Notes: generated from the letters alone by a model not told the origin. Numbered from the stretch's first letter, positions 1 through 9,301 are shown. The stretch is DNA of 64,000 nt from Rugamonas sp045984285 (GCF_045984285.3 NZ_JBJQIK030000009.1:1-64000), one strand, 5' to 3'. Made by a program: numbers and translations.

Positions 1-1178
1 CCTGGCCGCCCAGCTTACCTTCGGTACCCACCTCACGCGCCACACGGGTCACTTCCGATGCGAAGGAGGACAGCTGGTCCACCATCACGTTGATGGTGTT
101 TTTCAGCTCCAGGATCTCGCCCTTTACGTCCACCGTAATTTTCTTCGAGAGGTCGCCGTTCGCCACGGCGGTGGTCACTTCCGCGATATTACGCACCTGG
201 CCCGTCAGGTTACCTGCCAGCTGGTTGACGTTCTCCGTCAAGTCTTTCCACGTGCCCGCAACGCCCGGCACGTTTGCCTGGCCGCCCAGCTTACCTTCGG
301 TACCCACCTCGCGCGCCACACGCGTCACCTCGGATGCGAAGGAGTTCAGCTGGTCCACCATCACGTTGATGGTGTTTTTCAGCTCAAGAATCTCGCCCTT
401 CACGTCCACCGTAATCTTCTTCGACAAGTCGCCGTTTGCCACGGCGGTGGTCACGTCCGCGATGTTACGCACCTGGCCGGTCAGGTTACCTGCCATGGAG
501 TTCACGGAGTCGGTCAAGTCTTTCCACGTGCCTGCCACGCCCTTCACTTGCGCCTGGCCGCCCAGCTTGCCCTCGGTACCCACCTCACGCGCCACACGCG
601 TCACTTCCGATGCGAAGGAAGAGAGCTGGTCCACCATCACGTTAATGGTGTTTTTCAGTTCGAGAATCTCGCCCTTCACGTCCACGGTAATCTTCTTCGA
701 CAAGTCGCCGTTTGCCACCGCGGTGGTCACCGCCGCGATGTTACGCACCTGGCCCGTCAGGTTGGACGCCATGAAGTTCACGTTGTCGGTCAAGTCCTTC
801 CAGGTGCCGCCCACGCCTGGCACGTATGCCTGGCCGCCCAGCTTGCCCTCGGTGCCCACCTCACGCGCCACACGCGTCACCTCCGATGCGAAGGAACGCA
901 GCTGGTCCACCATCACGTTGATGGTGTCTTTCAGCTGCAGGATCTCGCCGCGCACGTCCACTGTAATTTTCTTGGACAAGTCGCCGTTCGCCACCGCGGT
1001 GGTCACCTCCGCGATGTTACGCACCTGCGACGTCAGGTTACCTGCCATGGAGTTCACGGAGTCGGTCAAGTCCTTCCACGTGCCCGCCACGCCTTTCACC
1101 TGCGCCTGGCCGCCCAGCTTGCCCTCGGTACCCACCTCGCGCGCCACGCGCGTTACTTCGGAGGAGAAGGAGGACAGC
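1..1178 (-). repeat. 276-bp in-frame tandem repeat encoding HAMP modules
   Basis: The DNA itself repeats with a 276-bp (92-codon) period. The segment beginning tggtccaccatcacgtt recurs at 75, 351, 627 and 903, and a diverged copy (tgttccaccatggtg) is at 1179. Unit boundaries are therefore 75-350, 351-626, 627-902 and 903-1178, with a partial unit at 1-74. Differences between units are mostly single bases, so the array looks recently amplified or homogenised by recombination. Confidence 0.9.
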
Positions 1179-1627
1179 TGTTCCACCATGGTGTTCGCCG
1201 TGGTGGCCGCGCGCAGGTACTGGCCCTTCAGCGGGTGGCCGTCCACTTCCAGCGCCATGGTCTGCGACAGGTCGCCCTTCGCCACGGCGCCGATCACGCG
1301 CGCCATTTCCGTGGTCGGGCGCACCAGGTCATCGATCAGCGTGTTGACCGCGCTGATGATGGTGGACCAGCCGCCGGATACGTTATGCACCGAGGCGCGC
1401 TGCGTCAAGCGGCCTTCGCGGCCCACCACGCGGCTCACCTCCGTCACCGCCTTGACCAGCTTTTCGTTGGTCTCGATGATGTCGTTCAGGGTGTCGGCGA
1501 TTTTGCCGGACACGCCGGTCCAGTCGGACGGCATGCGGGCCGAGAAGTCGCCTTTTTTCAGTGCCATCAAAGTCTGCAGGATCAGCTTCAGATCCAGTTC
1601 TTCTGGCAGTTCGGTCATGTCATTCAT
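1..1627 (-). CDS. poly-HAMP sensor histidine kinase, N-terminal part (runs off window)
   Basis: The start of a large cytosolic sensor kinase; the catalytic domains lie beyond the left edge. The visible 540 or so residues hold no membrane segment and are a chain of HAMP modules. The first two are divergent and contain VGREGRLTQRA; four or more near-identical 92-residue modules follow, each carrying EVTRVAREVGTEGKLGGQA, WKDLT(D/E)xVN and NGDLSKKITVDV. This architecture is known from fungal Nik1/Os-1 group III kinases and from soluble bacterial hybrid kinases. I prefer ATG 1627, which has GAGGAC about 8 nt upstream; an in-frame ATG at 1642 has no Shine-Dalgarno. It lies just after the REC-GGDEF-EAL gene on the same strand, so the two are probably co-transcribed. 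The kinase assignment is inferred from HAMP architecture, since no H-box is inside the window. Confidence 0.8.
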   Translation of the reverse strand, partial: MNDMTELPEELDLKLILQTLMALKKGDFSARMPSDWTGVSGKIADTLNDIIETNEKLVKAVTEVSRVVGREGRLTQRASVHNVSGGWSTIISAVNTLIDDLVRPTTEMARVIGAVAKGDLSQTMALEVDGHPLKGQYLRAATTANTMVEQLSSFSSEVTRVAREVGTEGKLGGQAQVKGVAGTWKDLTDSVNSMAGNLTSQVRNIAEVTTAVANGDLSKKITVDVRGEILQLKDTINVMVDQLRSFASEVTRVAREVGTEGKLGGQAYVPGVGGTWKDLTDNVNFMASNLTGQVRNIAAVTTAVANGDLSKKITVDVKGEILELKNTINVMVDQLSSFASEVTRVAREVGTEGKLGGQAQVKGVAGTWKDLTDSVNSMAGNLTGQVRNIADVTTAVANGDLSKKITVDVKGEILELKNTINVMVDQLNSFASEVTRVAREVGTEGKLGGQANVPGVAGTWKDLTENVNQLAGNLTGQVRNIAEVTTAVANGDLSKKITVDVKGEILELKNTINVMVDQLSSFASEVTRVAREVGTEGKLGGQ

Positions 1628-1645
1628 CGACGAAGTCCTCATTTA

Positions 1646-3493
1646 CTAAGTAGAAAGCGCTGGCTGTTCCAGCCGGTGCATCAGGTCCGCCGCCGGCAGC
1701 GGCGTGCAGAAAAATTCGCCCTGGTAGCTGTCGCAGCCAAGGGTGTTCAGTACGGCCAGCTGCTCGGCGCTGTCCACGCCCAGCGCCACCACCTGCATGC
1801 GCAGCGCGCGCGCCAGGTGGATGATGGCGGCCACCATATCCGTGCCGCCTTCGTCATCGCCGATATTGCGGATGAAGGCGCGGCCTATTTTCATCTGGTC
1901 CAGGCCCAGCTTCTTGCAGGCGGCCAGGGAGCTGCGCGAGTGGCCGAATTCGTCCAGCGCCAGGCGCACGCCGCCCGCCTGCAGCTGGCGCAGCAGCGGT
2001 TCCAGCGCGTTGTGATGGGCGGCCAGCAGGTCTTCGTTCAGCTCCAGCATCATGGCGCCTGGTGGCAGGCGCAGCTTGCGCACTTCGGCCACCAGCCGCG
2101 CCGGGGTTTCCGTGGTCAGCTGGGGCGAGGCCAGGTTGATCGCCAGCGTGGCGCGCTCCAGGCCCGAAGGCGCGGCACGCCATGCTGCCGCCTGTTCGCA
2201 GGCCGCGGCGATGGTCCAGGCATCGAGCCGCTCCAGCAGGCCGCGGTCATGGATGCAGGGCAGGAAGCGTTCGGCCGCGATCAGGCCGATGCGCGGGTGG
2301 TTCCACGTCAGCTGCGCTTCCACCGTGCGTACCTGGCCGCTGGCCAGGTCCACCTGCGGCTGGTAGTGCAGCAGCAGCTGGCCGCCGATCAGCGCGTGGC
2401 GCAGTTCCGTGGTCCACAGCTCGTGTTCCTTTTCGCGCCGGTTCAGCTCTTCATGGAAGAAGCGCACCCCGGCGCCGGCCACGTCGCGCTCCTGCTTGGC
2501 GTGGTACATGGCGAGGTCCGCATTCTTCATCAGCAGGCGGGCATTCGCCCCGTCTTGCGGATAAAGCGCGATGCCGATGCTGGTGGACGTGTAGATGCCG
2601 CGCCCGCCGATATCGAAGGGACGCGCGTGGGCCTGGGCGATCTTTCGCGCGACACGCGCCGCATTGGCGGCCGGGGTTTTGCCTTCGATCAGGACCACGA
2701 ATTCATCGCCGCCGAGGCGCGCCACCACGTCCGCCATGCGGACCGAGGAGGTGATGCGGGCCGCAACCTGGCGCAGCAGTTCGTCGCCCACATCGTGGCC
2801 GAAACTGTCGTTCACCTGCTTGAAGCGGTCCAGGTCCAGGAACAGCAGGGCGAACTGGTTGTGATGGCGTTCGGCCGCGGCCACCGCGTGTTCCAGCTGC
2901 TGGATCAGGGAACGGCGGTTCACCAGCCCGGTCAGCGGGTCGCGCGTGGACAGGGCGTTGGCGCGCTGTTCGGCCAGCTTGCGTTCGGCGATTTCCAGTT
3001 CCAGCTCGCGGTTGGCGCGTTCCAGGTCCTGCATGCGCTGCACGCGCAGGTCCTGGTTCAGCTTGCGCAGCTCGGCCGCCTGTTCGCGCAGCTGCATGTT
3101 CTGCTTCGTCATCTCGACGAAGACCGCCACCTTGGTCTGCAGGATCTGCGGAATCAGCGGTGTAAACATATAGTCGGCGGCGCCGGCCTGGTAGCCCTTG
3201 AGCCGGTTGATCTCGTCCGCATAGTGCGCGGTGACGAAGATGATGGGCACATGCGAGGAGCGGGGATGCGAGTGAATGGCTTCGGCGGCAGCAAAGCCGT
3301 CCATGTCCGGCATATTGACGTCGAGGATGATGACGGCAAATTCGTGCCTGAGCACCTGGCGCAGGGCTTCCGCGCCCGAACTGGCGCCGACGATCTCATA
3401 GCCCAGCCGCACGGCTTCGCCGGCCAGCAGGCTTTCCAGCGCGAACAGGCCGGCTGGATCGTCGTTCACCAGTAGCACTTTTGGAGTCTGCAC
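1646..3493 (-). CDS. response regulator with REC, GGDEF and degenerate EAL domains
   Basis: A 615-residue two-component output protein for cyclic-di-GMP signalling. The receiver domain (5-125) has the acidic pair D11/D12 and phospho-acceptor D58 in LDVNMPDMDG, but the usual FKP lysine is threonine (YMFTP, T111). A helical linker (130-180) leads to GGDEF (180-340) with an intact GGDEF at 261-265. The EAL domain (365-610) is degenerate: EAL reads EAQ at 392, DDFG reads DEFG at 514, KxD reads KIG at 535, and the EGVE motif reads LGVD at 571. A working cyclase with an inactive or c-di-GMP-binding EAL domain is the likely reading. The start is GTG 3493 with no strong Shine-Dalgarno. The gene ends 18 nt before the preferred start of the poly-HAMP kinase, suggesting a cognate pair. 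Confidence 0.85.
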   Translation of the reverse strand: MQTPKVLLVNDDPAGLFALESLLAGEAVRLGYEIVGASSGAEALRQVLRHEFAVIILDVNMPDMDGFAAAEAIHSHPRSSHVPIIFVTAHYADEINRLKGYQAGAADYMFTPLIPQILQTKVAVFVEMTKQNMQLREQAAELRKLNQDLRVQRMQDLERANRELELEIAERKLAEQRANALSTRDPLTGLVNRRSLIQQLEHAVAAAERHHNQFALLFLDLDRFKQVNDSFGHDVGDELLRQVAARITSSVRMADVVARLGGDEFVVLIEGKTPAANAARVARKIAQAHARPFDIGGRGIYTSTSIGIALYPQDGANARLLMKNADLAMYHAKQERDVAGAGVRFFHEELNRREKEHELWTTELRHALIGGQLLLHYQPQVDLASGQVRTVEAQLTWNHPRIGLIAAERFLPCIHDRGLLERLDAWTIAAACEQAAAWRAAPSGLERATLAINLASPQLTTETPARLVAEVRKLRLPPGAMMLELNEDLLAAHHNALEPLLRQLQAGGVRLALDEFGHSRSSLAACKKLGLDQMKIGRAFIRNIGDDEGGTDMVAAIIHLARALRMQVVALGVDSAEQLAVLNTLGCDSYQGEFFCTPLPAADLMHRLEQPALST

Positions 3494-3670
3494 AGGAAGA
3501 TCGCCAGGTTTTTATGGATTGTTCTCGTCAATTCGCCCAACCCGCCAACGATACGCCTGTGCGAGCCTGAGTCAAGCGAAAAGTGGTGCATCCTCCATTT
3601 CTGGAAGACACACTCTTGCCTTATTTTTAATGCTATCAGGAAATGTTTCGCTAGGATACGCAGGATGGGG

Positions 3671-3701
3671 AAAACACCGCGCACGATTGCGCGCGGTGTT
3701 G
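3671..3701 (-). terminator. hairpin terminator after the prolyl oligopeptidase gene
   Basis: A perfect 10-bp stem (aacaccgcgc at 3673-3682 with gcgcggtgtt at 3691-3700) has an 8-nt loop. Read on the minus strand it ends in a short T run, and it lies about 20 nt past the stop codon of the gene at 3722-5806. Confidence 0.65.
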
Positions 3702-3721
3702 TTTCTGCGCTATTTCAATTG

Positions 3722-5806
3722 CTACTTCAGCTGGTTCAGCAGGAAGGTATAGGTCAGGGCCCACATATGCGCCTGCTGGTCGTTATTGGCGGCGCCGGCA
3801 TGGCCGCCTTCCGTGTTCTCCCAGTACAGCACGTCGTGGCCCTGTTCCTTCATCTTCGCCACCATCTTGCGCGCATGGCCGGGGTGCACGCGGTCGTCGC
3901 GGGTGGAGGTGGTGAACAGCACGCGCGGATAGTGCTTGTCCTTGAACACGTTCTGGTAAGGCGAGTATTTGCTGATGAACTTCCATTGTTCGGGATCGTC
4001 CGGGTCGCCGTATTCGCCCATCCAGGAAGCGCCGGCCAGCAGCTTGCTGTAGCGTTTCATGTCGAGCAGGGGCACCTGGCACACCACGGCATTGAACAGG
4101 TCGGGACGCTGCGTCATCACGGCGCCCACCAGCAGGCCGCCGTTGCTGCCGCCCATGATGCCGAGGTGGCGCGGGCTCGTCACCTTGCGCTTGACCAGGT
4201 CCTGGGCCACGGCGATGAAGTCGTCAAAGGCCTTCTGGCGGTTCTGCTTGAGCGCCGCCTGGTGCCAGCGCGGGCCGAACTCGCCGCCGCCCCGGATATT
4301 CGCCAGCACGTAGACGCCGCCGTTGCTCAGCCACGCGGAGCCAGCCAGCGCGCTGTAGTTCGGCTTCATCGACACTTCGAAGCCGCCATAGCCGTACAGC
4401 ACGGTCGGGTTCTTGCCGTTCAGTTTGGCCTTCTTGTTCATCAGCACGAAGTAGGGCACCTTGGTGCCGTCCTTCGACGTGGCGTGGAACTGCTTCACCG
4501 TAAACGGGCTGGCGTCGAAGAAGCCGGGCAGGGATTTCAGCCTGGTGCGCTGGTCGCTGCCGGACTGGCCCAGGTAAAGCGTGGTCGGCGTCAGGAAGTC
4601 CGTCACAGTGAGGAAGTACTGGTCGGAGGCGATGGCGTCCAGTGCGGTGACTTCCAGCGTGCCGAAAGCGGGCGCATCCACATCGCGGCGCTGCCAGCTC
4701 TTGTCGTCGCGGCGCAGCTCCACCAGGCGGTTCTTCACATTGTCGAGCACATTCAGCAGCAGGGCGCTGCGGGTGGCGGCCACGCCGTCCAGCGAGCTGG
4801 TGGCGGTGGGTGTGAACAGCACCTCGAACTGGCGCTCGCCCGCCATGAAGCGGCGGAAATCCGTGGCCAGCAGGGCGCCTTGCGGATAAGTCCTGCCGCC
4901 GACGGTCCAGTCCGAGCGCAGGTCGATCACGATCTGGTCGCGCACCGTGTAGGCATTGGCATCGTCCGGCTTCGGCACCTTGGTCAGCTTGCCGCCTTCG
5001 CGCAGGAACAATTCGCTGCTGTAAAAGCCGATCTGGCGCGTGACGAACTGCCATTCGAGGCCGGGCGTGAAGTCCTTCCAGGCGCCGACGCCGAGGTCTT
5101 CCTTCTTCGCTTCATACAGGGTCTGCGCTTCGGCCAGCGGGCGGCCGCGCTTCCATTCCTTGACGATGCGCGGGTAGCCGGAGGCCGTCATGGTGTCCGG
5201 GCCGAAATCGGTGGAGACGAACAGGGTGTCCTGGTCGATCCAGCCGGTGTCGCTCTTCGCTTCGGCCAGGTTGAAGCCGTCCTTGACGAAGCTGCGGCTG
5301 GCCGTGTCGAACTCGCGCACCACGGCCGCATCGCCGCCGCCGCGCGACAGCGATACCAGGCAGCGCTCGCCTTTCGGGTAGAGGCAGGACACGCCATGCC
5401 ACACCCAGTTTTCCTTCTCGTCGGCGGCCAGCTGGTCGATATCGAGCACCGTGTCCCATTGCGGATCCGGGGTCTGGAACTTGGCCAGCGTGGTGCGGCG
5501 CCAGATGCCGCGTACATGCTCGGCATCGCGCCAGAAGTTGTAGACGTAGCCGCCGTGCTGCTGCACATAGGGAATGCGTTCCCGTGAATTCAGGATGGTC
5601 TTCAGGCGCTCGTGGATGGCGGGATACTGCGCGCGGCCTTCCAGCTCCTTCAGCGCCACGGCGTTCTGGTCCTTGACCCAGGCCAGCTGGCGGTCGCCGC
5701 CGACATCTTCCAGCCATTCATAGGGATCGGTCTTCTGCTGCGCCTGCGAGTGGCCGAGGGCCAATCCCAGCAGCATGCCGCTGGCCAGTTTCACGTACGA
5801 TCGCAT
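3722..5806 (-). CDS. prolyl oligopeptidase family serine peptidase (S9)
   Basis: A 694-residue secreted or periplasmic peptidase that cleaves after proline in short peptides. The N-terminus is a Sec signal peptide with likely cleavage after SQA. An N-terminal beta-propeller region follows, beginning at the family signature DPYEWLEDV, then a C-terminal alpha/beta hydrolase domain. The catalytic triad is visible: Ser554 in GGSNGG, Asp in DDRVHP (637/638), and His669 in GGHAGA. Length matches the family (about 690-720). ATG 5806 is chosen because AGGAG precedes it closely; an upstream in-frame extension lacks a ribosome-binding site. The gene is monocistronic, with its own terminator downstream and a divergent M23 gene upstream. 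Confidence 0.93.
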   Translation of the reverse strand: MRSYVKLASGMLLGLALGHSQAQQKTDPYEWLEDVGGDRQLAWVKDQNAVALKELEGRAQYPAIHERLKTILNSRERIPYVQQHGGYVYNFWRDAEHVRGIWRRTTLAKFQTPDPQWDTVLDIDQLAADEKENWVWHGVSCLYPKGERCLVSLSRGGGDAAVVREFDTASRSFVKDGFNLAEAKSDTGWIDQDTLFVSTDFGPDTMTASGYPRIVKEWKRGRPLAEAQTLYEAKKEDLGVGAWKDFTPGLEWQFVTRQIGFYSSELFLREGGKLTKVPKPDDANAYTVRDQIVIDLRSDWTVGGRTYPQGALLATDFRRFMAGERQFEVLFTPTATSSLDGVAATRSALLLNVLDNVKNRLVELRRDDKSWQRRDVDAPAFGTLEVTALDAIASDQYFLTVTDFLTPTTLYLGQSGSDQRTRLKSLPGFFDASPFTVKQFHATSKDGTKVPYFVLMNKKAKLNGKNPTVLYGYGGFEVSMKPNYSALAGSAWLSNGGVYVLANIRGGGEFGPRWHQAALKQNRQKAFDDFIAVAQDLVKRKVTSPRHLGIMGGSNGGLLVGAVMTQRPDLFNAVVCQVPLLDMKRYSKLLAGASWMGEYGDPDDPEQWKFISKYSPYQNVFKDKHYPRVLFTTSTRDDRVHPGHARKMVAKMKEQGHDVLYWENTEGGHAGAANNDQQAHMWALTYTFLLNQLK

Positions 5807-5997
5807 TGTTTCTCCTGTAGTGTGGATGCCGTACTCTACACCAGGCGCGGCGATGACGGCCGGCGTGCATTTTCGCCGCAAAAATTTGCATGTTGTCCGG
5901 AAGTTTGTGCAGGGCGTCTGTTTCTGGCCTTGCCGCGTTGACGATGCCATCCTGCAACCCTAGCATCGGCTTCGCACAAACTACGAAGGGATGCGCC

Positions 5998-7563
5998 ATG
6001 CAAAAATATCTTGGGCTGCTGCTGGCTCTCGCGCTGGGCCTGGCCCGGGCTCAGGACGAGGCCGACGGCTTCATCTGGCCGATCAGCGGCACCGCCACGC
6101 CGGATGCAATGAATACCTCGTTTGGCCCGCGCCTGGACTTCGCGCGCTGGAACTTTCATGACGGCATCGACCTGCCGCAGCCTGCGGATGCGGACTGCAC
6201 GGGCGATGCCCGCAACACCCCGGTTCACGCGGTGCGCGGCGGCACCGTGTACAAGGCGGGCGGGCCCGGCGGCGGTTACAGTTCCAACCATGTCGTGCTC
6301 AAGATGAACGACCCGGCCGGTGGCGGCGAGCTGTACGTATATTACTTCCACCTCAAGCGCGTCAACGACGGCATGGTGGCCGGCGCCGCCGTTCGCCAGG
6401 GTGACGAGGTGGGCGTGCTGGGCACGGACGACGCGAGCTATTGCCACCTGCACCTGGAGTTCCGCAAAGGCGGCACGGCCCAGGACCTCAGCATTCATCC
6501 GCTGCGCTACCTGCCCTATACGGATACGGCCAACTTCACCGCACCTGCGGATGCGCGCTTCAATCGCATCGGCGGCGCGATGGCAGCGCGCCTGAGCTTC
6601 AGCGCGCCGAGCAGGCTGGAAGGCGACCTTGCCAGGGTTGAGGTCGATATCCTGGATGGCGCCACGGTGCTGGAAACCCGCACGGTCGATTTCGATGACG
6701 CGCGTACGGTGAGGCGTGGCATGGGGGATGCGCTGATGTATAACGAGCGGGATATCGCGGTGGAGGGATACCAGGAATCGCCGATGTCGAAGAACGGCGT
6801 CAACGACCTCAGCTACGGTGTGATGGTGCGCAATCTGCCGGCGAACGGCAACGCGCTGGTGGCGCGCGTGACCGATGTCCGCGGCAACGTCTCGGCCAGC
6901 GCGCCGGTCCCGGTGCCGGACCAGATGGCGGCCGACTGGAACCTGGATTTTGAAGATGGCGCCCTGAGCCCTGCCGGCTGGACCCCGGCCGTCAGCGCCG
7001 GCGCCGCGCTGGCGAACGTCCGGGGCGCCGGATATGAGGACTCGCGCGGGCTCGCCGCCAGTGACAGCGAACGGGCCTCCGGGATCCAGTTTGCGGGCAT
7101 TGCGGCGGTGCTTCCGGCCGGGCGCTTCCAATGGAGCGCGGAAGCTTGGGTCATGCCGGCGTCGCTGGCGCTGGTCGATGGCGAATCCGTGTTCCCGCTG
7201 TTTTTCCTGACACGCACGGGTGTTGCGTTCGCTGCCGGCGCGGGGCTGCAAAAGTGGGGCGCCAAGTTGTATGCCGGGATGTCCTATTTGCGTCCGGACG
7301 GCACCGTGGGCGGCAAACTGAGCGACCGGGATGTCCTGACGGGGCAATGGAATAAATGGACCTTCCGTATCCTGCGCAACGGCACGCGCAATACGACGCT
7401 GGTAGTGCTGCTGAACGACGCCGAAGTCGCGCGCACGGTGTACGACGCGGCAGTGTACGAAGTCGGCATGCTTCGCGCGGGCCTTGGATATTCCTGGGGC
7501 ACGCAGACCTCCAGGTTGGTGATCGACAACCTGAAGCTCAGCGACTCCGTGGCACTGCCTTGA
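5998..7563 (+). CDS. secreted M23-type (LytM) metallopeptidase with C-terminal jelly-roll domain
   Basis: A 521-residue exported protein with a short signal peptide (cleavage after ARA). The N-terminal half carries a LytM/M23 fold. H54 and D58 form the HxxxD motif (HDGID), and H150-L-H152 forms the HxH motif, so the zinc ligands of a peptidoglycan endopeptidase are present. The C-terminal third (about 315-520) has FEDG, AEAWVMP, and FRILRNG before the closing LVIDNLKLS, resembling concanavalin-like LamG or carbohydrate-binding folds. AAGGGA lies about 6 nt before ATG 5998. It is transcribed divergently from the prolyl oligopeptidase across about 190 nt and converges on the PHP-type gene. The actual substrate (own cell wall, other bacteria, or a protein) cannot be told. 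Confidence 0.82.
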   Translation: MQKYLGLLLALALGLARAQDEADGFIWPISGTATPDAMNTSFGPRLDFARWNFHDGIDLPQPADADCTGDARNTPVHAVRGGTVYKAGGPGGGYSSNHVVLKMNDPAGGGELYVYYFHLKRVNDGMVAGAAVRQGDEVGVLGTDDASYCHLHLEFRKGGTAQDLSIHPLRYLPYTDTANFTAPADARFNRIGGAMAARLSFSAPSRLEGDLARVEVDILDGATVLETRTVDFDDARTVRRGMGDALMYNERDIAVEGYQESPMSKNGVNDLSYGVMVRNLPANGNALVARVTDVRGNVSASAPVPVPDQMAADWNLDFEDGALSPAGWTPAVSAGAALANVRGAGYEDSRGLAASDSERASGIQFAGIAAVLPAGRFQWSAEAWVMPASLALVDGESVFPLFFLTRTGVAFAAGAGLQKWGAKLYAGMSYLRPDGTVGGKLSDRDVLTGQWNKWTFRILRNGTRNTTLVVLLNDAEVARTVYDAAVYEVGMLRAGLGYSWGTQTSRLVIDNLKLSDSVALP

Positions 7564-7569
7564 ACAGAT

Positions 7570-7595
7570 CCTGAGCGGCGCCATTCCCGCTCAGG
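7570..7595. terminator. inverted repeat between convergent genes, possible bidirectional terminator
   Basis: A 9-bp stem (cctgagcgg / ccgctcagg) with an 8-nt loop sits between two convergent stop codons and overlaps the stop of the minus-strand gene. There is no clear T run on either strand, so terminator function is uncertain. Confidence 0.4.
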
Positions 7596-9198
7596 GCTGC
7601 TGCGTGACCCAGACCGGGGCGCTCCACAGGATGCGGCCGTCTTCCTGCGTCAGGCGGGCATAGTAGTAGTGCTCGCCGGGCGGCGGCGTGAGGGTGAGGT
7701 TGCCGTCCTGCAGCGCGATGCTGTCCGGTGTGCCGCGCCGGCCGGGGATGCCGTGCACGATGTCGACGGCCGCGACGCCGGGGGCGGTGCGGCCGGCCCC
7801 GGCGCTGTATTGCAGGGCCAGCGTCAGCGGACCGCGGTTGGTGAAGCGTTCGCCCATCAGGTGGCCGTTTGCGGTGAGCACCAGGCTGGAGGCCTTGTCC
7901 ATCGTCGCGAAAACGCGGCGGGCGCGGATGGCGTCGAGCAGCGCGGCGGTGCCCAGCGGCGTACCGCGCGGCAGGAGTATGCCGCTGCGGTTGGTGTACG
8001 CCGAACCCCAGTTGGCGCAGTGATTGTCCTGGTTGCTGCTGAAGGCCAGGTGGTAGCCCGCTTCCAGCAGGCGCTGGCAGGCGGCTTCGTAGAAGCTGTG
8101 CCGCGTTTCCGTTTCGCTGTCGTTGGAGGAGAAGGCCGCGCTGTTCATCACTTCGCACAGGGCCATCGTCTCGTCGCCGTCCGCATTGAAGGCCAGCGCC
8201 TGTGTGCCGATACGGAACTGGTTTGCCGACGGATGGTTGAACTGTCCCAGCCAGCCGCGCGTGCGCATCAGCGCATACAGCGCGCCGTAGTCGCCCTTCG
8301 CGACGAAGGTGTCGCCCATCAGGCGGCCGTCCGCAGCACGCTCCCAGGCCAGCAGTTCAGGGCTGTTCAGGATATTCAGGTGGCCGCCGTTGCTGATCAC
8401 GCCCCATTCCATGCCGTACATGGCCGCGAAGTCCGGCTGCGCGCCATTGAAGGCGGCGGCCTGCGCCAGGCCATCGCGGTAGCGCTGCACGGCGGCCTCC
8501 GGATCCGCATCGGGATCGCTGCCTTCCGAGCCGTCATACATATGGTTATGTTCCGAAGTGAGCAGGAAGTCCAGCCCATGCCGCTGCGCATAGGCATAGG
8601 CTTGGGCCGGTCCGTCAGCCGCGCTTTGCGGCGCCTGCGAACCGGTGCAGCGGTCGAGCGGGCCGCCGCCGTCGCTGTGGCCGGTCTGGCTGTGCAGGTT
8701 GCCAAGGTAGATGTCGAAAGCAGGCGCTACAGCTTGCGACGGCTCCAGCCTGACCGGCGGCAAGGCGCCCAGTGCCAGCCGGCGTTCCTGTTGCACGGGG
8801 ACTTCGTGCCGGCCGCGCAGCGCCGCTTCCAGGCGCAAGGTATACAACCCGGGCGGCGAGCGAAGCAGGGCGCCGGGCGCCAGCCGGACCTGCGTCTTGC
8901 CTTGGCGCAGCGCCGCCTCGCCCCGCCAGTGCCGCACGGCGGCGCCATCCGGCCCCAACAGGACCAGGCGCCAGCCCACCGTGGCGGCCGGGGCCGCCGG
9001 ATGGGCAAAGTGCAGCATGAAAGCATCTCCCCGCTGCGGACGGAAGGGCGTCTGGAGCCAGGCTTCCAGCTCATCATGCTCGCCGCAAAAAGCTGCTGGC
9101 GGCGCGAGCAGCAGCGCCGCCAGCACAAACGTTGCCCCGCGGGAAGCGGACCGCCTGTCCGCGCCGCTTCCCGCTAAGATAACGCCAGGACGAAACAT
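7591..9198 (-). CDS. CehA/McbA-like PHP-domain metallohydrolase, exported
   Basis: A 535-residue exported protein with an N-terminal hydrophobic signal (residues about 22-37). The PHP-type metal-site motifs are present in order: NLHSQTGHSDG, TSEHNH, YGMEWG with GGHLNIL, FNHPSAN and SSNQDNH. These occur in the CehA/McbA family (carbaryl hydrolase-like) and related DUF3604-type phosphoesterases. The C-terminus forms a beta-rich domain. I chose ATG 9198 because AGGAGGTG lies 8 nt upstream; an ATG at 9240 lacks such a site. Substrate is unknown; a phosphoester or carbamate hydrolase is inference from the family. Confidence 0.75.
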   Translation of the reverse strand: MFRPGVILAGSGADRRSASRGATFVLAALLLAPPAAFCGEHDELEAWLQTPFRPQRGDAFMLHFAHPAAPAATVGWRLVLLGPDGAAVRHWRGEAALRQGKTQVRLAPGALLRSPPGLYTLRLEAALRGRHEVPVQQERRLALGALPPVRLEPSQAVAPAFDIYLGNLHSQTGHSDGGGPLDRCTGSQAPQSAADGPAQAYAYAQRHGLDFLLTSEHNHMYDGSEGSDPDADPEAAVQRYRDGLAQAAAFNGAQPDFAAMYGMEWGVISNGGHLNILNSPELLAWERAADGRLMGDTFVAKGDYGALYALMRTRGWLGQFNHPSANQFRIGTQALAFNADGDETMALCEVMNSAAFSSNDSETETRHSFYEAACQRLLEAGYHLAFSSNQDNHCANWGSAYTNRSGILLPRGTPLGTAALLDAIRARRVFATMDKASSLVLTANGHLMGERFTNRGPLTLALQYSAGAGRTAPGVAAVDIVHGIPGRRGTPDSIALQDGNLTLTPPPGEHYYYARLTQEDGRILWSAPVWVTQQP

Positions 9199-9301
9199 CT
9201 TGCTCACCTCCTGTTGCTTCGACAGGCTGAGCAAATGCAAGTTCCCCTGGTCCCGTGCGGGAAGTTTGTTCTATCTCATGCTTTGATAGTATGCTGCCGC
9301 T

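Noticed and set aside
1..1178. Tandem repeat as an assembly error
   Set aside because: The units are in frame and not identical, and poly-HAMP kinases with 90-92-residue repeats are a known architecture.
548..3475. 975-codon plus-strand frame
   Set aside because: Antisense to the poly-HAMP and REC-GGDEF-EAL genes; composition is biased and no domain is seen.
3466..3684. 72-residue frame upstream of the response regulator
   Set aside because: Overlaps the regulator start and a terminator hairpin; no ribosome-binding site or recognisable features.
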